From Sphingobium sp. AP49 (GTDB lineage Bacteria > Pseudomonadota > Alphaproteobacteria > Sphingomonadales > Sphingomonadaceae): DNA of 64,000 nucleotides. Positions 61,943 through 64,000 of this stretch are shown piece by piece. Under the pieces are notes generated by a model. That model made no database searches. It was not told where the DNA came from and saw nothing but the letters and a program-made list of their open reading frames with translations. A program made the translations under genes and the position numbers. Positions within the stretch are counted from its first letter, which is position 1. Each line of letters starts with the position of its first letter. The stretch spans positions 3,417,501 through 3,481,500 of the forward strand of contig NZ_CP124576.1 in NCBI RefSeq assembly GCF_000281715.2, given 5' to 3'.

Positions 61943-62211
61943 ACGATATCAGCCGGGAAGTACGGATCAGCAACAAGCGCGGCCTTCATGCCCGTGCCAG
62001 CGCAAAATTCGTGACCCTGGCCAGCGGCCTGCCCGCGCAAATCACCGTCAGCAAGGATGGCAGTGCCGTCACCGGTACATCGATCATGGGCCTGATGATG
62101 CTGGGTGCCGCCATGGGCGACAGCATCACGATCAGCGCGGCCGGCCCCGACGCGCATGACAGCCTGCATCAGTTGGTCACGCTGGTCGAAGACAAGTTCG
62201 GCGAGGAATAG
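61939..62211 (+). CDS. Phosphocarrier protein HPr
   Basis: A 90-residue HPr with the phospho-histidine in K-R-G-L-H-A-R-A-S near residue 17 and the regulatory serine in T-G-T-S-I-M-G-L-M near 49, the site HprK would phosphorylate. It should receive phosphate from PtsP (18309-20582) and give it to the EIIA just upstream. With hprK in the same operon this forms a closed regulatory phosphorelay. Confidence 0.95.
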   Translation: MNDISREVRISNKRGLHARASAKFVTLASGLPAQITVSKDGSAVTGTSIMGLMMLGAAMGDSITISAAGPDAHDSLHQLVTLVEDKFGEE

Positions 62212-62331
62212 GCCGCTCATCCCGCCCGGCCCGCAGCCTGTCCATTGCGGCTTCCTTTTGCCTGTCCTTCGCAGTAAGCGACCGCTGATCGGAAGGAGCA
62301 GGATCCGCTGGAGGATCAGAGGGATAGCCCT

Positions 62332-63327
62332 ATGCGCGACGCAAGACTGACCGACGAACCAGCCCGCATGGCTGCGCTGGAGCGCTATCAGGTGCTCGAT
62401 ACGCCGGCCGAACCCGCCTTTGACCGGATTACCCAGCTCGTCCGCGCCATATTGGGCGTACCCATCTGCGCCGTCTCGCTGATCGACAATGACCGCCAAT
62501 GGTTCAAGTCGCACCCGGGGCTGGACGTCAGCGAAACACCGCGCGGCGTCGCCTTTTGCGATCATACGATCCGCGATCGCATTCCCATGATCGTCAATGA
62601 TGCGAGCGCCGATCTGCGGTTCAGCGCCAATCCGCTGGTCACGGGCGATCCCAATATCCGCAGCTATGCCGGCGTGCCTCTTTCGACAGCCGACGGCTAT
62701 AATATCGGCTCGCTCTGCGCCATCGATACGGTGCCGCGGATGTTCGATCCGGCGCAGATCGCGATCCTGGAAAATCTGGGCGGGCTGGTGGTCGAACAAC
62801 TGGAACTGCGCCGCATCGCCGATCGCGATCATCTGAGCGGCGCGCTGACGCGGCGCGCCTTCCTGGCGGAGATCGACAAGCAGATCAGCCTGTTTCAGCG
62901 CCACCAGCGCCCGGCAAGCCTGTTGCTGCTCGACATCGACCATTTCAAGCAGGTCAACGACACGCATGGCCATCCCGCCGGCGACGTGGTGATCCGTGCC
63001 GTCGCCGAACGCTGCCGCCAGTTGAAGCGGCCGAGCGACATGTTCGGTCGACTGGGCGGCGAGGAGTTCGCGCTGCTGATGCCCGAAGCCGGCGCGCAGG
63101 AAGCCGGCGCTGCGGCACAGCGTTTCTGCGATGCCATCGCCGCGCTCGATATCCCCCATGCACCGCCCCTGCGCGTCACCGCCAGCTTTGGTATCGCCGA
63201 CATCGGGCCGGACCGGACCAGCAGCGGCGCCTGGCTCGCCGCTGCCGACGCCGCCCTCTATGCCGCCAAGCATGGCGGCCGCAATCGCGTCGCCATTGCG
63301 AAATCCGATGGCGCCCAGCCCGACTGA
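62332..63327 (+). CDS. Diguanylate cyclase with N-terminal GAF domain
   Basis: The 331-residue protein has a GAF sensor (about 20-160, with V-S-L-I-D-N-D-R-Q-W-F-K and the F-C-D-H-T-I segment) and a GGDEF domain whose active site is G-G-E-E-F at residues 242-246, a catalytically competent variant. The inhibitory I-site R-P-S-D lies five residues upstream in the canonical position, so product feedback is likely. It makes cyclic di-GMP from GTP, presumably in response to a small ligand or redox cue bound by GAF. It is cytoplasmic with no membrane helix. Confidence 0.93.
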   Translation: MRDARLTDEPARMAALERYQVLDTPAEPAFDRITQLVRAILGVPICAVSLIDNDRQWFKSHPGLDVSETPRGVAFCDHTIRDRIPMIVNDASADLRFSANPLVTGDPNIRSYAGVPLSTADGYNIGSLCAIDTVPRMFDPAQIAILENLGGLVVEQLELRRIADRDHLSGALTRRAFLAEIDKQISLFQRHQRPASLLLLDIDHFKQVNDTHGHPAGDVVIRAVAERCRQLKRPSDMFGRLGGEEFALLMPEAGAQEAGAAAQRFCDAIAALDIPHAPPLRVTASFGIADIGPDRTSSGAWLAAADAALYAAKHGGRNRVAIAKSDGAQPD

Positions 63328-63415
63328 CACCGAAAGGCTGTCCTTTTCCCCATTCCCTCGATAGAGAGGCCGCTTCGTCCGCACTGGTCGCGGACCAGAA
63401 GGCAGGACGCAGCAC

Positions 63416-64000
63416 GTGGCACGCGAAATCACCGGTTTTTCCAACCCGCTGGTCAAGCGCGTGCGCTCGCTGCGGGAAAAGAAATATCGCAAGGCCGAAG
63501 GGCTGTTCCTCGCCGAAGGGCTGCGCATCCTGACCGAAGCGCGCGAAGAAGGCGTGCTGCCCGAAATGCTCTTCCATGCGGGCTCCACCCATCCGCTCGC
63601 GCTCGACCTGATCGACGCGATCGAGGCGGACGGCGGCGACGTGATCGAAACCACGCCCGACATCCTCTCGAAGATCAGCGGCAAGGACAATGCCCAGGCG
63701 GTGGTCGGCGTCTATCGCGACCGGCTGACCCCGCTGGAAAAGCTGGATCGCAGCACGGCGGACATCTGGATCGTTGCCCAGTCGCTGCGCGATCCCGGCA
63801 ATCTGGGCACCATCCTGCGTACCGGCGACGCGGTCGGTGCCGGCGGCCTGATCCTGATCGACGATTGCGTCGACCCCTTCTCGGTCGAATCGGTGCGTGC
63901 CAGCATGGGCGCCCTCTTCACCCAGTCGATCACCCAGGCGCGCTGGGGCGAATTCATGCACTGGCTGCGCCAGGGGCCGGGCGACCTCATCGGCACCAGC
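63416..64000 (+). CDS. SpoU/TrmH family RNA 2'-O-methyltransferase (cut by window end)
   Basis: An open frame of 195 codons running off the window, beginning with GTG at 63416 (V/M-A-R-E-I-T-G-F-S-N-P-L-V-K). The N-terminal substrate-binding part has K-Y-R-K-A-E-G-L-F-L-A-E-G. The SpoU motif 1 follows as D-P-G-N-L-G-T-I-L-R-T near residue 130, with the Asn and Arg used in catalysis. The C-terminal knot motifs 2 and 3 are expected beyond the end. The target RNA is unknown. Confidence 0.88.
   Translation, partial: MAREITGFSNPLVKRVRSLREKKYRKAEGLFLAEGLRILTEAREEGVLPEMLFHAGSTHPLALDLIDAIEADGGDVIETTPDILSKISGKDNAQAVVGVYRDRLTPLEKLDRSTADIWIVAQSLRDPGNLGTILRTGDAVGAGGLILIDDCVDPFSVESVRASMGALFTQSITQARWGEFMHWLRQGPGDLIGTS

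Overview
The window is a 64 kb piece of GC-rich chromosome. It most likely comes from an alphaproteobacterium of the order Sphingomonadales, with a Sphingobium-like genome as my best guess. The basis is gene order and protein style rather than a database match: a pckA - chvI/chvG-type two-component system - short hprK - rapZ - EIIA(Man) - HPr block, a ybgF - tilS - ftsH block, a split pntA1/pntA2/pntB transhydrogenase beside a 41-residue aa3-oxidase subunit IV, and sphingomonad-like TonB-dependent receptors. I saw no rRNA, tRNA, CRISPR array, phage module or transposase.

Layout. 0-6 kb: arginine biosynthesis (argB), a queuosine-precursor transporter, an amino-acid racemase, and the proton-translocating transhydrogenase operon. 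6-12 kb: a sigma-54-type response regulator, a lipoprotein, an acetyltransferase, a TPR protein, an rRNA m5C methyltransferase and guaB. 13-21 kb (minus strand): ptsP, a RodZ-like protein, ybgF/cpoB, tilS, a small membrane protein and ftsH. 20.8-23.3 kb: two tandem Tat-signal aminotransferases. 23-30 kb: an envelope locus with a TonB-dependent receptor carrying a Pro/Gly-rich insert, a secreted EF-hand protein, a BA14K-like protein and an oligogalacturonate-lyase-like protein. 30-33 kb: an accessory patch of lower GC with an M28 peptidase between two copies of a ~100 bp repeat, two coupled small membrane proteins and an Imm32-like protein. 33-41 kb: VOC/SRPBCC enzymes, two HxlR regulators, a guanidinium-type SMR exporter, an SDR and two paralogous lipoproteins. 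41-51 kb: nitronate monooxygenase, lysC, ubiG, a TonB-like protein, SemiSWEET, lactate dehydrogenase, a CitE-like lyase, and qmcA/nfeD. 52-64 kb: a DUF885 peptidase-like protein, fpr, pckA, ChvI/ChvG, the regulatory PTS, a diguanylate cyclase and a truncated SpoU methyltransferase.

Working together. PtsP (18.3-20.6 kb), HPr, HprK and EIIA(Man) form a sugar-transport-independent regulatory PTS next to ChvI/ChvG, RapZ and PEP carboxykinase, so phosphoenolpyruvate status, envelope sensing and gluconeogenesis sit side by side.

The strongest unexpected signal is a set of six genes, all between 27.8 and 51.6 kb, each broken by the apparent loss of one base, usually in a G/C run: an EF-hand gene, a lipoprotein, lysC, ubiG, a tonB-like gene and an orphan membrane protein. 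Because lysC and ubiG are normally indispensable, residual sequencing or assembly error is the likeliest cause. The best candidates for new biology are the TonB receptor/EF-hand pair, the tandem Tat-exported aminotransferases, the M28/Imm32-like patch and the paralogous lipoprotein family.
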